A stretch of 64,000 nt of DNA from Achromobacter xylosoxidans (GCF_001457475.1 NZ_LN831029.1:3596001-3660000), one strand, 5' to 3'; counted from the stretch's first letter, positions 26,386 to 38,339 are shown. Notes: a model not told the origin generated them from the sequence alone. Numbers and translations are program-made.

Positions 26386-27177
26386 ATGGCGCGCAAGGTC
26401 TCCATCAAGTCCGCCGCCGACATCGCCATGGCCCGCCAGGCCGGCGCCCTGGCGGCGCAGGTGCTGCACATGATCGCCGAGCACGTGCGCCCCGGCGTCA
26501 CCACCGACGAACTCGACCGCATCTGCCACGACTACATCGTCAATGTGCAGAAGGCGATTCCGGCCAACGTCGGCTACCACGGCTTTCCCAAGACCGTCTG
26601 CGCCTCGGTCAATCATGTCATCTGCCACGGCATCCCGTCGGCCAAGGTGCTCAAGAACGGCGACATCCTCAATATCGACGTGGCCGTCATCAAGGACGGC
26701 TGGTACGGCGACACCAGCCGCATGTACTACGTCGGCCAGCCCAGCCCGCTGGCGCGGCGCCTGGTGAACACCACCTACGAGGCGATGCGCGCCGGCATCA
26801 TGGCGGTCAAGCCCGGCGCCACGCTGGGCGACATCGGCCATGCCATCCAGACGGTGGCGCACCGCGAGCACTTCAGCATCGTGCGCGAATACTGTGGCCA
26901 CGGCATTGGCCAGATCTACCACGACGAACCGCAGGTGCTGCACTATGGCCGTCCCGGCGAAGGCCTGGTGCTGCAGCCGGGCATGATGTTCACCATCGAA
27001 CCCATGATCAACGCCGGCAAGCCGCAGACCAAGCAGTTGCCCGATGGCTGGACCGTGGTCACCAAGGACCGTTCGCTGTCGGCGCAGTGGGAACACATGG
27101 TGGTCGTCACCGACACCGGCTACGAGGTCCTGACGTCCTGGCCGGACGGCTTCGGCGACTATCCGCCGATCCCCTGA
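26386..27177 (+). CDS. map: Type I methionine aminopeptidase (likely second copy)
   Basis: This 263-residue enzyme removes the initiator Met from nascent proteins. All five metal-binding residues can be placed: the Asp in ILNIDVAV, the Asp in WYGDTSRM, the His in CGHGIGQIYHDEP, the Glu in FTIEPMINAG and the Glu in SAQWEHMVV. The substrate-binding His is in HGIPSAKVL. It follows a ParD-like gene with no gap, an arrangement different from the housekeeping map, which normally stands next to rpsB. It is probably a paralogue expressed under ParD-like control. Confidence 0.92.
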   Translation: MARKVSIKSAADIAMARQAGALAAQVLHMIAEHVRPGVTTDELDRICHDYIVNVQKAIPANVGYHGFPKTVCASVNHVICHGIPSAKVLKNGDILNIDVAVIKDGWYGDTSRMYYVGQPSPLARRLVNTTYEAMRAGIMAVKPGATLGDIGHAIQTVAHREHFSIVREYCGHGIGQIYHDEPQVLHYGRPGEGLVLQPGMMFTIEPMINAGKPQTKQLPDGWTVVTKDRSLSAQWEHMVVVTDTGYEVLTSWPDGFGDYPPIP

Positions 27178-27277
27178 CGCACCAGGCCGGCGACGGCAAT
27201 TAACGGAGTGCGACACGCGCGGGGCCCGGTCATGATCGGGCCCTTGCCGTTCTTGCGGCCCCGCCGCCCGTCGCCCC

Positions 27278-28498
27278 ATGTCCGCCCTGCCCCCGGCCTT
27301 CCGCCGGCTCGCCAGTTCCAACCTGGCCGCCCAATTCTCCGAACAGATCGCCCTGGCCGCCGCGCCGCTGGTGGCCGTGCTGGCGCTGGGCGCCACGGCC
27401 GCCCAGACCGGCTACCTGCAGACGGCGCAGACCCTGCCGTTCCTGCTGCTGTCGCTGCCCGCCGGCGTGCTGGCCGACCGCCTGCCGCGCCGCACCCTGA
27501 TGACCAGCGCCGAATGCGTGCGCGCCGCCAGCCTGCTGGCCCTGCTGGCGTTGCTGGCGCTGGGCGGCCTGAACCTGGGCTGGCTGGCGGCGCTGGGCTT
27601 CCTGGGCGCGGTGGGCACCGTGGCCTACAACGTCGCCGCGCCGGCGCTGGTGCCGACGCTGGTGCCCGCCCCCGCCCTGGGCCAGGCCAACCGCTGGCTG
27701 GAACTGGCGCGCAGCGCGGCCTTTTCCGCCGGGCCGGCGCTGGGCGGCGCGCTGGTCGGCGGCATCGGCGCGGCCGCGGCCTACGGCCTGGCGACGCTGC
27801 TGTCGCTGCTGGCCGCGGGCCTGCTGGCCGGCCTGCCGCCGCAAGCGCCGCGCGCCGCCGCGCGGCGCCACCTGTGGCATGAATTGCGCGATGGCGCGGC
27901 CTTCGTGACAGGCCACCCGCTGCTGCGGCCGGTGCTGGTCACGGCGGTGTTCTTCAACCTCGCCTGGTTCGTGCTGCAGGCGGTCTATGTGGTGTACGCG
28001 GTGGAACGGCTGGGACTGGGCGCGGCCGGGGTCGGCGTCACGCTGGGGGTGTACGGCGCGGGCATGCTGGCCGGCGCGCTGGCGGCACCCTGGCTGGCCG
28101 GACGGCTGTCGTTCGGCGCCCTGATCGCGGCCGGCCCGCTGTGCGCGCTGGCGGCCAGCCTGATCCTGCTGTCGACGCTGGCCCAGCCGTCTGGCCTGTG
28201 GGCCGCGGCGGGCTTCTTCCTGTTCGGCGCCGGGCCGATATTGTGGACCATCGCCACCACCACGCTGCGCCAGGCCATCACGCCCAATGCGCTGCTGGGG
28301 CGGGTGTCCGCCGTGATCCTCACCGCCACCTTCGGCGCGCGGCCGCTGGGCGCGCTGATCGGCGCGGCCTTGGCTTCGCGCCTGGGGCTGGAGGCCTGCC
28401 TGTGGGTGTCGAGCGCCGGCTTCGCGGCGCAGTTCGCGGTGCTGGCGGCCTCGCCGGTGCCGCGGCTGCGAAGCCAGCCGGAGCCGGTGACGGGCTGA
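27278..28498 (+). CDS. Major facilitator superfamily transporter (12 TM)
   Basis: This 406-residue integral membrane protein has a 12-helix MFS pattern, with the conserved loop between helices 2 and 3 as [13 protein letters not shown]. It resembles the MFS_3/EntS-like exporter branch ([20 protein letters not shown] near helix 10). The substrate cannot be deduced. It is followed by a GST gene 170 bp downstream, with no shared operon evidence. The start at 27278 is the first ATG before the hydrophobic region. Confidence 0.85.
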   Translation: MSALPPAFRRLASSNLAAQFSEQIALAAAPLVAVLALGATAAQTGYLQTAQTLPFLLLSLPAGVLADRLPRRTLMTSAECVRAASLLALLALLALGGLNLGWLAALGFLGAVGTVAYNVAAPALVPTLVPAPALGQANRWLELARSAAFSAGPALGGALVGGIGAAAAYGLATLLSLLAAGLLAGLPPQAPRAAARRHLWHELRDGAAFVTGHPLLRPVLVTAVFFNLAWFVLQAVYVVYAVERLGLGAAGVGVTLGVYGAGMLAGALAAPWLAGRLSFGALIAAGPLCALAASLILLSTLAQPSGLWAAAGFFLFGAGPILWTIATTTLRQAITPNALLGRVSAVILTATFGARPLGALIGAALASRLGLEACLWVSSAGFAAQFAVLAASPVPRLRSQPEPVTG

Positions 28499-28668
28499 CG
28501 CGGGACGGTGGCGGCTCGCGTGACGGTCCGACCAATCTGTTGCGCACGCGCAAGGACCGATCTGTATCTGTTGCCGGCCTGCGATGGCCGATAGACTGGG
28601 GGGCCGCCAAGCGCGGGCCTGAGGGCCCGCCCCGGCTTCCCCACGCCCACGTCCGCGTCGCCTCCGCC

Positions 28669-29310
28669 ATGCTGAACATTCTCGGAAAAGCTACTTCCAT
28701 CAACGTCCGCAAAGTGCTGTGGACCTGCGTCGAACTGGATCTGCCATTCGCGCGCGAGGACTGGGGCTCGGGCTTTCGCGCCACCAGCGAACCCGCCTTC
28801 CTGGCGTTGAATCCGAACGCCATGGTGCCGGTGCTGCGAGACGGCGATTTCGTGCTGTGGGAGTCCAACAGCATCATCCGCTACCTTGCCAACCAGTACG
28901 GTGGCGCGCGCAATCCGGACCTGTATCCGGCCGAGGCGCGCCGCCGCGCCGGAGTCGACCAATGGCTGGACTGGCAGGCGAGCGACCTGAACCGTTCGTG
29001 GAGCTATGCCTTCATGGCGCTGGCGCGGCAGTCGCCCGCGCACCAGGACGCGGCCGCCATCGCGGCATCCAGCCGCGAGTGGGGGCGTTTCATGGGGATA
29101 CTGGAACGGCGCCTGCGCGAAACCGGCGCCTATGTGGCCGGCGAGGCGTTCACGCTGGCCGACGTCGCCGTCGGCCTGTCGGTGAACCGGTGGTTCCAGA
29201 CGCCGCTGGACGATGCGCTGCGACCCGACCTGCCGGCGCTGGCCGCCTATTACGACCGGTTGGCCGAGCGGCCGGGCTACCGCGAGCACGGCCGCAACGG
29301 CACCGTGTAG
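28669..29310 (+). CDS. Glutathione S-transferase family protein
   Basis: This 213-residue protein has the thioredoxin-like N-terminal domain (residues 1-80) with the glutathione-binding cis-Pro loop NAMVPVL and the [10 protein letters not shown] helix, and an all-helical C-terminal domain ([15 protein letters not shown]). A Ser in ATSINVRK near residue 10 is the probable catalytic hydroxyl. The start at 28669 is placed by the family N-terminus ([10 protein letters not shown]). The in-frame upstream reading is rejected. The substrate is unknown. Confidence 0.9.
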   Translation: MLNILGKATSINVRKVLWTCVELDLPFAREDWGSGFRATSEPAFLALNPNAMVPVLRDGDFVLWESNSIIRYLANQYGGARNPDLYPAEARRRAGVDQWLDWQASDLNRSWSYAFMALARQSPAHQDAAAIAASSREWGRFMGILERRLRETGAYVAGEAFTLADVAVGLSVNRWFQTPLDDALRPDLPALAAYYDRLAERPGYREHGRNGTV

Positions 29311-29360
29311 CGCGGTCCGGCCTGCCCGGCCCGCCGCGCGCCTTGCCTGGGGCGTGCCGC

Positions 29361-29888
29361 TTACTTGATCACGCCGCAGGTCATGCGGCCGCCTCCGCCG
29401 CCCAGCGGCTTGGGGGTATCGCTGTAGTTGTCGGCGCCCACGTGGATCATCAGGGCGCGCTGCTTGACGTCGGCCAGCTTCAGGCGCGGCGCCACCACGG
29501 CGGTCTTGGCGGAGCCGTCGGCCGCCACGGTGATGAACGGCAGGTCGCCCAGATGGCCATCGGTGGCCAGCGGGCCCTTGTGGGCCTTGGTGTTTTGCGG
29601 ATCGAGGTGACCGCCCGCGGCGCCGCCCGGCATCACCTTGCCGTCGACTGTGGTCGATTCGCACGAGCCTTTTTCATGCACGTGGAAGCCGTGCTCGCCG
29701 GGCGGCAGCCCTTTGAGGTCGGGCGTGAACTTCAGGCCTTCCTTGGTCTGCTCCAGCGCGACGGTACCGGCGCTCTTGCCCACGGAGCCGTCGTCGTTCA
29801 GGAATGACATCGTGACGCTCTCGGCCTGGGCAACAGCCGAGCCGCCGGCCAGCGCCAGCGTTGCAACGAGAATCGAGAATTTCTTCAT
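29361..29888 (-). CDS. sodC: Periplasmic Cu/Zn superoxide dismutase
   Basis: This 175-residue enzyme dismutates superoxide in the periplasm. A signal peptide (MKKFSILVATLALAGGSAVAQA) precedes the mature domain. Copper and zinc ligands appear in HGFHVHEKGSCE, GGHLDPQNTKAHKG, GHLGDLP and the C-terminal MIHVGADNY; the two disulfide cysteines are in GSCE and MTCGVIK. All expected residues are present, so it should be active. It is preceded in the 5' leader by a strong hairpin and is encoded convergently to the GST gene. Confidence 0.95.
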   Translation of the reverse strand: MKKFSILVATLALAGGSAVAQAESVTMSFLNDDGSVGKSAGTVALEQTKEGLKFTPDLKGLPPGEHGFHVHEKGSCESTTVDGKVMPGGAAGGHLDPQNTKAHKGPLATDGHLGDLPFITVAADGSAKTAVVAPRLKLADVKQRALMIHVGADNYSDTPKPLGGGGGRMTCGVIK

Positions 29889-29923
29889 GGACTTGCCTCC
29901 TGGGAGTGATGCGCATGATACGG

Positions 29924-29941
29924 GCCGCCCGAAAGGGCGGC
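29924..29941 (-). terminator. GAAA-loop hairpin in the sodC 5' leader / after the DUF445 gene
   Basis: GCCGCCC pairs perfectly with GGGCGGC across a GAAA tetraloop (read on the plus strand). It lies 36 bp upstream of the sodC ATG and 139 bp after the DUF445 stop. It could end the DUF445 transcript or form a leader structure on sodC mRNA. There is no adjacent T-run. Confidence 0.45.
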
Positions 29942-30079
29942 GGGCGTCCCCGGAACCCGAGGGCAGGCCGGAGACTGCCAAAGACAATAGCATCGCGCCA
30001 CGGCGCTTCGCCAGCAATCTTGGTTCCTGATACATCGGATACGTCCGCAAATCCGCGATGTTTGACCGCCTCGGCATGA

Positions 30080-31420
30080 CTAGCCCGTCGCCAGCAGCAC
30101 CGCCGCGTGCAGCAGCACGCCGATCAGGCCGCCCACCAGCGTGCCGTTGAAGCGGATGTATTGCAGGTCGCGCCCCACGCTCAGCTCCAGTTCGTCGACC
30201 AGATGGCGCTCGTCCCACAGCTTGACGGTGCGCGAAATGTGCTCGGTGACACCGATGCGCAGCCGTCCGGTCAGGCGCCGCGCCGCGCCCAGCACATGGC
30301 TGTTGACGGCCTCGCGCAGGTCCGCGTCTTCGCCCAGCTTGCGCGCCAGCGCCAGCAAGGCGCTTTCCAGGTGCGCGGACAGCGCCGAATGCTCGTCGCT
30401 CAGGTCGCGCCGCAGCGCGGCGTGGATGTCGTCCCACAGGCCCTGCACGTATTCCTGCACCTTGGGGTGGTCGATGGCGCGCTGCTTCATGGCTTCCACC
30501 TGGGCGGCCAGCGCCGGGTCGGCGCGCAGGCGCGCGATGTAGTCCAGCACCCAGGCCTCGTAGTCGCGCCGCACCGGATGGTCCGGCTCCGACAGCACGT
30601 CGCGCAGTTCCTGCACCAGCGCGCGCGCCAGCCGGTCGGCCAGGTTGTCGGCGATGCCCTCGACCGAGGCGATGACGTCCACCGCCTTGATGATGCGCGG
30701 CCATTCCTTGCGCGCGAACTTGACCAGCAGCGCCGAAGCGCGCTCCTTGACGTCCTCGTCGCCCAGGTAGCCGCCCAGCCGCTCCATGGCGGCGTCCAGC
30801 AATTCCTGGTGGCGGCCGTCGCGGGTCAGCAGGCCCAGCACCTCGCCAGCGGTGCCGGCCGCGTCCCAGCGCCGCAGGTTCTTCACCACGAATTCCTGGA
30901 TCACCCCGCGCACGGCGTGGTCGTCCAGCAGGTCCAGTGTCTGCAACGCCACCCGCCGCGCGCCGTCGCTGAGCGCATGCGCCTGCTTTGGCCGCGCCAG
31001 CCAGCGCGACAGGCGCGCGGCCGGGTCGAAGCCGCGCAGCTTGTCCATCAAGGTGTCCGGATCGAGGAAGTGGTCGCGCACGAACACCGCCAGGTTGTCG
31101 CCGATGCGATCCTTGTTGCTGGGGATGATGGCGGTATGCGGAATGGGCAGCCCCATCGGCCGGCGAAACAGCGCCACCACCGCGAACCAGTCCGCCAGCG
31201 CCCCAACCGTGGCGGCCTCGCAGAAAGCCCGTACCCAGGCCCAGGCGCCCTGCCCGCCCATCAGATGGCTGGTGATGAAACCGCTGATCATGGCCACCAG
31301 CAGGGCCAGCGCGGCGATCTTCATGCGCCGCAGCTGCGCGCGGCGCGCCTGCGAGGCCAGCGCCGAGCGCGTGACGAACGCCTTGGCGGACGGACTGGCG
31401 GACTGCGGCGTATCGGTCAT
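30080..31420 (-). CDS. DUF445-family inner-membrane protein
   Basis: This 446-residue protein has N-terminal transmembrane helices (ALALLVAMISGFITSHLM and the AATVGALADWFAVVALFRRP segment that defines DUF445) and one at the extreme C-terminus (TLVGGLIGVLLHAAVLLATG). The long central region is helical and polar. Function is not established for the family, though E. coli YjiN is a member. The start at 31420 (MTDTPQ) has a good context; the twelve residues preceding it in frame are not conserved-looking. It is followed by sodC 191 bp away on the same strand. Confidence 0.85.
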   Translation of the reverse strand: MTDTPQSASPSAKAFVTRSALASQARRAQLRRMKIAALALLVAMISGFITSHLMGGQGAWAWVRAFCEAATVGALADWFAVVALFRRPMGLPIPHTAIIPSNKDRIGDNLAVFVRDHFLDPDTLMDKLRGFDPAARLSRWLARPKQAHALSDGARRVALQTLDLLDDHAVRGVIQEFVVKNLRRWDAAGTAGEVLGLLTRDGRHQELLDAAMERLGGYLGDEDVKERASALLVKFARKEWPRIIKAVDVIASVEGIADNLADRLARALVQELRDVLSEPDHPVRRDYEAWVLDYIARLRADPALAAQVEAMKQRAIDHPKVQEYVQGLWDDIHAALRRDLSDEHSALSAHLESALLALARKLGEDADLREAVNSHVLGAARRLTGRLRIGVTEHISRTVKLWDERHLVDELELSVGRDLQYIRFNGTLVGGLIGVLLHAAVLLATG

Positions 31421-31474
31421 GGGGTCTCCGGCGGGAATGCGCGTCCAGCATACCAAGCCCGTTGCGTCGCTGCC

Positions 31475-33846
<2,372 letters not shown>

Positions 33847-33931
33847 CGCGAGTCGTCGCCCGCGTTCACAGGCGTTCAAGACGGCGTCCGCGGCACGGTG
33901 GAAGATAACGCCTTTTGTCCAGGAGTCCGCC

Positions 33932-34378
33932 ATGCCCGAACCGTCCGCCCCTCTTGCCGCCGCCGTGCCGGAAAAAGTCGTGATCGTGCTGGCGGCGGGC
34001 CTGGGCGCCGGCCAGGCCGCCAACGCCGCGGCCTGCCTGGCGGCCGGACTGGTGGCGCGGCAGCCCAACTGGGCCGGCCAAGCCCTGCGCGATGCCGATG
34101 GCATGCTGTCGTCGGCGATCTCGCACCTGCCCATCATCGTGCTGACGGCCGACGAAGCGCGCATGGCGCAACTGCGCGAGCGGCTGTCCCTGCCCATGCC
34201 GGGCGACGCCGGCATGACGCTGTTTCCGGCCTATGCGCGCGAGATCCACGAGGCCGCCGAATACTGGGCCCGGCATCGCCAGACTTCGCATCGCGACCAG
34301 CCCCTGCTGGGCGTGGGCCTGGCCGGCCCGCGGCGCTGGGTCAATGCCCTGACCGGCAGCCTGCCGATGTTGCGTTGA
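33932..34378 (+). CDS. DUF2000 family protein
   Basis: This 148-residue protein belongs to DUF2000, a small alpha/beta family structurally related to peptidyl-tRNA hydrolase 2: KVVIVLAAGLGAGQAANAAACLAAGL is the first strand-helix and PIIVLTADEARM the central strand. No enzymatic function is established. A good ribosome-binding site (CAGGAG) precedes the ATG. It may be expressed with the upstream enolase (85-bp gap). Confidence 0.8.
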   Translation: MPEPSAPLAAAVPEKVVIVLAAGLGAGQAANAAACLAAGLVARQPNWAGQALRDADGMLSSAISHLPIIVLTADEARMAQLRERLSLPMPGDAGMTLFPAYAREIHEAAEYWARHRQTSHRDQPLLGVGLAGPRRWVNALTGSLPMLR

Positions 34379-34406
34379 TCCTGTCGGGCGGCGCCCTGGC
34401 GCCCGC

Positions 34407-35159
34407 TCAGGCCTCGGCACGCTCGCGGTATGCCGTGCCGCACAGGATGGCGAAGAACAGGACCAGAACCAGCGTGATCACCAGGCCGCCGCCCGCCGTC
34501 GCAATCGCCTGCGGCCAACGCAGCAGCACCGATTTGCGCAGCGCCACGCCCGTCACCTCGGTGATGCCGGTCAGCAACAGCAGGAGCCCCGCGAACGGCC
34601 AGACCCGGCCACGCAGCGCCTGGCGCGAGCGGGCCAGGCCATACCGATCGGTCAGCGCGGCCCGCGGCAGGCTCAGGGACCACGCCCCCAGCCAATACAT
34701 CACCGGCAGCCACAGCGCCAGCCATGCCAGCAGCGCGATGGCAAGGAACACGGTGCTGGAGACACCCGGCAGCTTGAAGTAAAGGGCCAGCCCCAGTGTC
34801 AGGCTCACCGCTTTCAGGGCAGCGATGGCGCAGCAGGCCAGCACCAGCAGCGCCAGCACCCGCACATACGCGCCATCGATGCGCCCCAACGCGGCGGCCG
34901 GCTTGATGTCGGAGGCCCGGGCCAGCCGGCGCTGCCAGGCCAGCGCCAGGCGGGCCAGCGCCAGCAGGTTGATGGCGCCGGCCAGCATGAACCAGCCATC
35001 GAGACGGCCGTCGAGCTGGCCCAGCAGCAGCGCCCCCGGCAGCGACAGCGCGAACAGCACGAAAGCCAGCGGCGCGGCGGCGAGCAGGCCGGGAACCTGC
35101 CGGGTGAATTGCGTCGCGGCCAGGGCAAGCAGGCGTCGGGCGGTCAGCGGATGCGGCAC
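34407..35159 (-). CDS. Integral membrane protein, unknown function (GTG start)
   Basis: This 250-residue protein is mostly hydrophobic, with about six transmembrane helices, for example VPGLLAAAPLAFVLFALSLPG, FMLAGAINLLALARLAL, RVLALLVLACCAIAALKAV, FLAIALLAWLALWLPVMYWL, FAGLLLLLTGITEV and GGLVITLVLVLFFAILCG. The start is GTG at 35159 with AGGGAA upstream. There is no recognisable domain. It lies downstream of two lipoprotein genes on the same strand. Confidence 0.7.
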   Translation of the reverse strand: MPHPLTARRLLALAATQFTRQVPGLLAAAPLAFVLFALSLPGALLLGQLDGRLDGWFMLAGAINLLALARLALAWQRRLARASDIKPAAALGRIDGAYVRVLALLVLACCAIAALKAVSLTLGLALYFKLPGVSSTVFLAIALLAWLALWLPVMYWLGAWSLSLPRAALTDRYGLARSRQALRGRVWPFAGLLLLLTGITEVTGVALRKSVLLRWPQAIATAGGGLVITLVLVLFFAILCGTAYRERAEA

Positions 35160-35244
35160 GGGCGATTCCCTTTCGATGGGTCGACGGGTCCGCCATGATG
35201 GCGGGACCCTCGACCTTATACCAGAGGCCCCGGCGTGGCGCCTG

Positions 35245-35808
35245 TCAATCGGCGAACAAGGCCGGCACCAGGGTCACCAGTGTGCCGATGTGTTGGTCCA
35301 TTTTCTTCGCCTGCGGATTGCCGATATTGGCGGCGCCCGCGGTGCGCAGGCGCAGCGTCAGGGTGCGGCCGCCGCCGTCCACCGTGAACTGCACCCCGAA
35401 CACCCAGTCGACGCCCTGCGAACTGGCGATCAAGGTCAGCCAGCCTTCGTTCGGTTCCAGGTAGCTGTGCGCATCGAACAGGCCGCGTTGCGCCAGCGCG
35501 GCCGGCGCGGCTTCGGCGAAACGGCGCATGGCCGCCTGCAGTGTCGGCGTCTTCGCGCCCAGGTCGATCTGCGTCAATTGCAGCGGCGGCACCATCACGC
35601 GGTGCGAAAACAGCCTCGGCAGGGACGCGACGGGAAAGGACCACGGCGCCGCCAGATCGGCGGGGGGCGGGGCCGGCATCGACATGGCATCATTGCCGCC
35701 GGCGGGCGCCGCCGCCGGGTTGCGGGCCGGACCGGGAGAGGACGCACAGCCCCCGAACAGCACCGCGGCCAGCGCCGGCAACAGCCAGCGAGGCAGCAAG
35801 CGCAGCAT
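35245..35808 (-). CDS. Predicted lipoprotein, unknown function
   Basis: This 187-residue lipoprotein starts MLRLLPRWLLPALAAVLFGGC, with the lipobox cysteine at residue 21, then a Pro/Ala-rich linker and a compact globular domain of ~140 residues (FSHRVMVPPLQLTQIDLG through WVFGVQFTVDGGGRTLTLRL). I chose 35808 over an upstream in-frame ATG at 35853 because it gives a canonical signal and avoids overlap with the preceding gene. It lies 26 bp after a second lipoprotein gene, so the two are probably an operon. Confidence 0.7.
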   Translation of the reverse strand: MLRLLPRWLLPALAAVLFGGCASSPGPARNPAAAPAGGNDAMSMPAPPPADLAAPWSFPVASLPRLFSHRVMVPPLQLTQIDLGAKTPTLQAAMRRFAEAAPAALAQRGLFDAHSYLEPNEGWLTLIASSQGVDWVFGVQFTVDGGGRTLTLRLRTAGAANIGNPQAKKMDQHIGTLVTLVPALFAD

Positions 35809-35834
35809 GCCGGCGCCCTCCGTGTGTCGCAATG

Positions 35835-37133
35835 CTAGGATCGCGCGGCGCATTTCTTGCCCCCCGGGGTGGCGTAGTGGGTCAGGAACGCGTCCAGGTC
35901 CGCCAGCGGCGGTTGCAGCCGGTAGCAGGCATTCAGGCCGCGCAGCAACAGAAACGCTTCCTCGCTGCCAAGCGCCTTGGGAAACTCCTCGTCATTCAGT
36001 TTCTCGGAAATCTCGGTCAGCGTCTGTTCATCCCGATAGCGCGCCAGCCGCTCGCCCAGCGTGTACGCCGTCAACGCCGCCTGCAGCCGCTCCTGCGCGT
36101 CGCTGACCTGCTCGATCGAAGCGCTGGTGCCGACCTTGCCCAGTAGCGAGGTCAGGGCCACCGACTTTTCCAGCACCGACTTGGGCACGATGCTTTCGAA
36201 GGTGCCGACCGACACCAGCGCCGTCGGCACGTTCAGCGGCGTCGCCCCATCGAACACCTGGTTGGTGCGCGTGTTGTAGACCAGCGATTTGTCCCAGAAT
36301 GCGCGGGAGTCGCCCTCGGGCCGTCCCACCACCACGTAGGTGCCCTGCTTGAGCAGCCCCAGGTTGGATCCGGCCGCCTGGCTCACCGCCGACTGCGAAT
36401 AGAGCTGCACGCTGTAGTCCAGCACCATGCGGTTGCGCTGGTTCGCCAGCACCAGTTCGGCGGCGGTGAAGGCCACGCCCACCAGCGGCGATACCAGCGG
36501 ATTGTTGGCTAGGCTGGCGGCGCCGTTGGCCACGCCCTGCGCGCGTTGCAGGGCACGCAGCGTCTCGGCGTTGCGCTCGGTGGTGACGTCCATCACGCGC
36601 AGGCGGAACGACGGCGCCACGCGCTCGTCCCAGCGCTGCACGTAGTAGACCAGCAGGTTCGAGAAGTTCAGGGACTGGTCCGGCTGCACGCCGCGCTGGT
36701 ACCAGACCACGATGGACTGGTTGCTGCCGTCGTCGCGGGCCGCGACGTCCAGGATCACCACGTAGTCGGCCGGGCCGTCGATGCCGGCGGCTTTCCTGCC
36801 TGCGGCGTCCTTGAGCGCCGGGATCTCGACCGAGCGCATCATGATCGACAGCGGCGCGTTGGCCGGCACCGCCAGCTGGCGCTCGTCCTGCGTGGTGGCC
36901 GGCGCGCCGGTCTGCTCCAGCACGCGGGCGCGCTCGTTGCTGCCGGGCTTGAGATAGAAGATGCGGTTGTCCGCGTAGATCGGGGTATGCACGGTGTAGG
37001 CATCGCCGATGCGCGGCTCGCCGCCGGCGCATCCCGCCAACAGGCCCGCCAGTCCCAACATGCCCCACCGCAAGGCGGCGCGTTGCCGCCGCCGCAGGCC
37101 GGCCCCACGCCGGCGCATGAACACGAAAGCCAT
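35835..37133 (-). CDS. Predicted lipoprotein, unknown function
   Basis: This 432-residue protein has a long, Arg-rich lipoprotein signal (MRRRGAGLRRRQRAALRWG, then LGLAGLLAGC, the lipobox). The rest is a large periplasmic domain with beta-strand-rich N-terminal half and helical C-terminal part (ANQRNRMVLDYSVQLYSQ and TAYTLGERLARYRDEQ). I do not recognise a family. The start at 37133 has GGAG about 7 bases upstream; an ATG at 37118 is also possible. A clear sigma70-type promoter lies about 130 bp upstream. It heads a two-lipoprotein operon. Confidence 0.72.
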   Translation of the reverse strand: MAFVFMRRRGAGLRRRQRAALRWGMLGLAGLLAGCAGGEPRIGDAYTVHTPIYADNRIFYLKPGSNERARVLEQTGAPATTQDERQLAVPANAPLSIMMRSVEIPALKDAAGRKAAGIDGPADYVVILDVAARDDGSNQSIVVWYQRGVQPDQSLNFSNLLVYYVQRWDERVAPSFRLRVMDVTTERNAETLRALQRAQGVANGAASLANNPLVSPLVGVAFTAAELVLANQRNRMVLDYSVQLYSQSAVSQAAGSNLGLLKQGTYVVVGRPEGDSRAFWDKSLVYNTRTNQVFDGATPLNVPTALVSVGTFESIVPKSVLEKSVALTSLLGKVGTSASIEQVSDAQERLQAALTAYTLGERLARYRDEQTLTEISEKLNDEEFPKALGSEEAFLLLRGLNACYRLQPPLADLDAFLTHYATPGGKKCAARS

Positions 37134-37266
37134 ACTTGCTCCGCAAGAAAAGGCCCGCAATGGATCGGAACAACGCCTGCCCCGGCGTGGGGATCAGGCG
37201 GCGGTCAACGCCGCCCGTCCCTGGTCCGAGGCTTCCCGCCAGGACGGCGCGCCGGAATGGTCGGCA

Positions 37267-37294
37267 TTTTTATCATTATGTTTCTTTTTGTCAA
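37267..37294 (-). promoter_or_regulatory. Sigma70-type promoter for the lipoprotein operon
   Basis: On the minus strand a perfect TTGACA (37294-37289) is followed after 16 bases by TAAAAA (37272-37267), in an AT-rich island within GC-rich flanks. It would start transcription near 37260, giving a leader of ~125 bases before the ATG at 37133. Confidence 0.5.
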
Positions 37295-37412
37295 ACTTTC
37301 GCGCGGAGGGTGATGCGCCCGTGGCGCCGGGCGGGCGCGAGAAAACTCCAATCGGCGTTCGACATGGCGGCATCCAGGGACGGGGACGCCGATGATAGCC
37401 GGCGGGCCGGAC

Positions 37413-38339
37413 CTATGCCGCGCCCAGCAGTCCGGGCCGCCCTTCATGCGCGGCCTGGGCACGCTGCTGGATGAACTCGATCATCATCGCGATGGCGCGC
37501 GGATGGTGGCGGTTGGGCATATACAGCATGTACATGGCGCGGCCGAAGATGCTGAGTCGCCATTGCGGCAAGGCGGCGATCAAATCGCCGCGCGCGACGT
37601 CGTCGTGCACCACGTAGTCCGGCACCACGCCGATGCCCAGCCCGGCCAGCATGGCGTCGCGCAAAAAGGCGTAGTTGCGCGAGATGATGGTGGGTTCCAG
37701 CACCACGTGCTGGCGCGGCTGGCCGCCGTAGTACGCCGACAACCGCAACGGCCGGCCGATGACGGCGGCGCTGATGACGGGCAGCCGCGCCAGCTCGGCC
37801 GGCTTGTCCGGCAGGCCGCGTTCGCGCACGAAGGCGGGCGAAGCGCAGGCCACGTAACGCACCTGGCCCAGTTCGCGCGCCACCAGATTGTGCGGCGGCT
37901 CGGACATGATGCGCACGGCGATGTCGACCTCGTCGCGCAGCAGGTCGTCGACGCTGTTCTCGAACAGCACGTCCAGCACGATGTCGGGATAAGCGCGCTT
38001 GAATTCCAGCAGCCACGGCGTCATCACGAACTGGCCATAGCCGCTGGGCACGCTGAGCCGCACCTTGCCCTGCGGCGTCTTGCCCAGGGTCTCGACCGCT
38101 TCGCGCGCGGCGGCCAGCTCGTCCTGGATGCTGCGGCCATGCTGGTACAGCTTGAGGCCGATTTCGGTGGGCTCGACGTGGCGCGTGGTGCGCCGCAGCA
38201 GCTGCATGCCGACGGCGCGCTCCAGCTGGGTCAGGTGATAGCTGACGTTGGCCCGCGTCATCTTCAGGCGGCGCGCGGCTTCGCTCAGGTTGCCGGCGTC
38301 CAGGATCTCCACCAGCAGGGTCAGCGCTTTCGTGTCCAT
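37413..38339 (-). CDS. LysR-family transcriptional regulator
   Basis: This 308-residue regulator has an N-terminal winged helix-turn-helix (LVEILDAGNLSEAARRLKMTRANVSYHLTQLE) and a LysR substrate-binding domain (VRLSVPSGYGQFVMTPWLLEF and DAMLAGLGIGVVPDYVV). It is divergent from the acyl-CoA catabolic operon beginning at 38623, with a 283-bp intergenic region that contains TGTCAA repeats, so it is the likely regulator of that operon. Confidence 0.88.
   Translation of the reverse strand: MDTKALTLLVEILDAGNLSEAARRLKMTRANVSYHLTQLERAVGMQLLRRTTRHVEPTEIGLKLYQHGRSIQDELAAAREAVETLGKTPQGKVRLSVPSGYGQFVMTPWLLEFKRAYPDIVLDVLFENSVDDLLRDEVDIAVRIMSEPPHNLVARELGQVRYVACASPAFVRERGLPDKPAELARLPVISAAVIGRPLRLSAYYGGQPRQHVVLEPTIISRNYAFLRDAMLAGLGIGVVPDYVVHDDVARGDLIAALPQWRLSIFGRAMYMLYMPNRHHPRAIAMMIEFIQQRAQAAHEGRPGLLGAA

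Noticed and set aside
30032..30061. Bulged hairpin after the DUF445 gene as a terminator
   Set aside because: The stem needs a 2-base bulge and no T-run follows on either strand.
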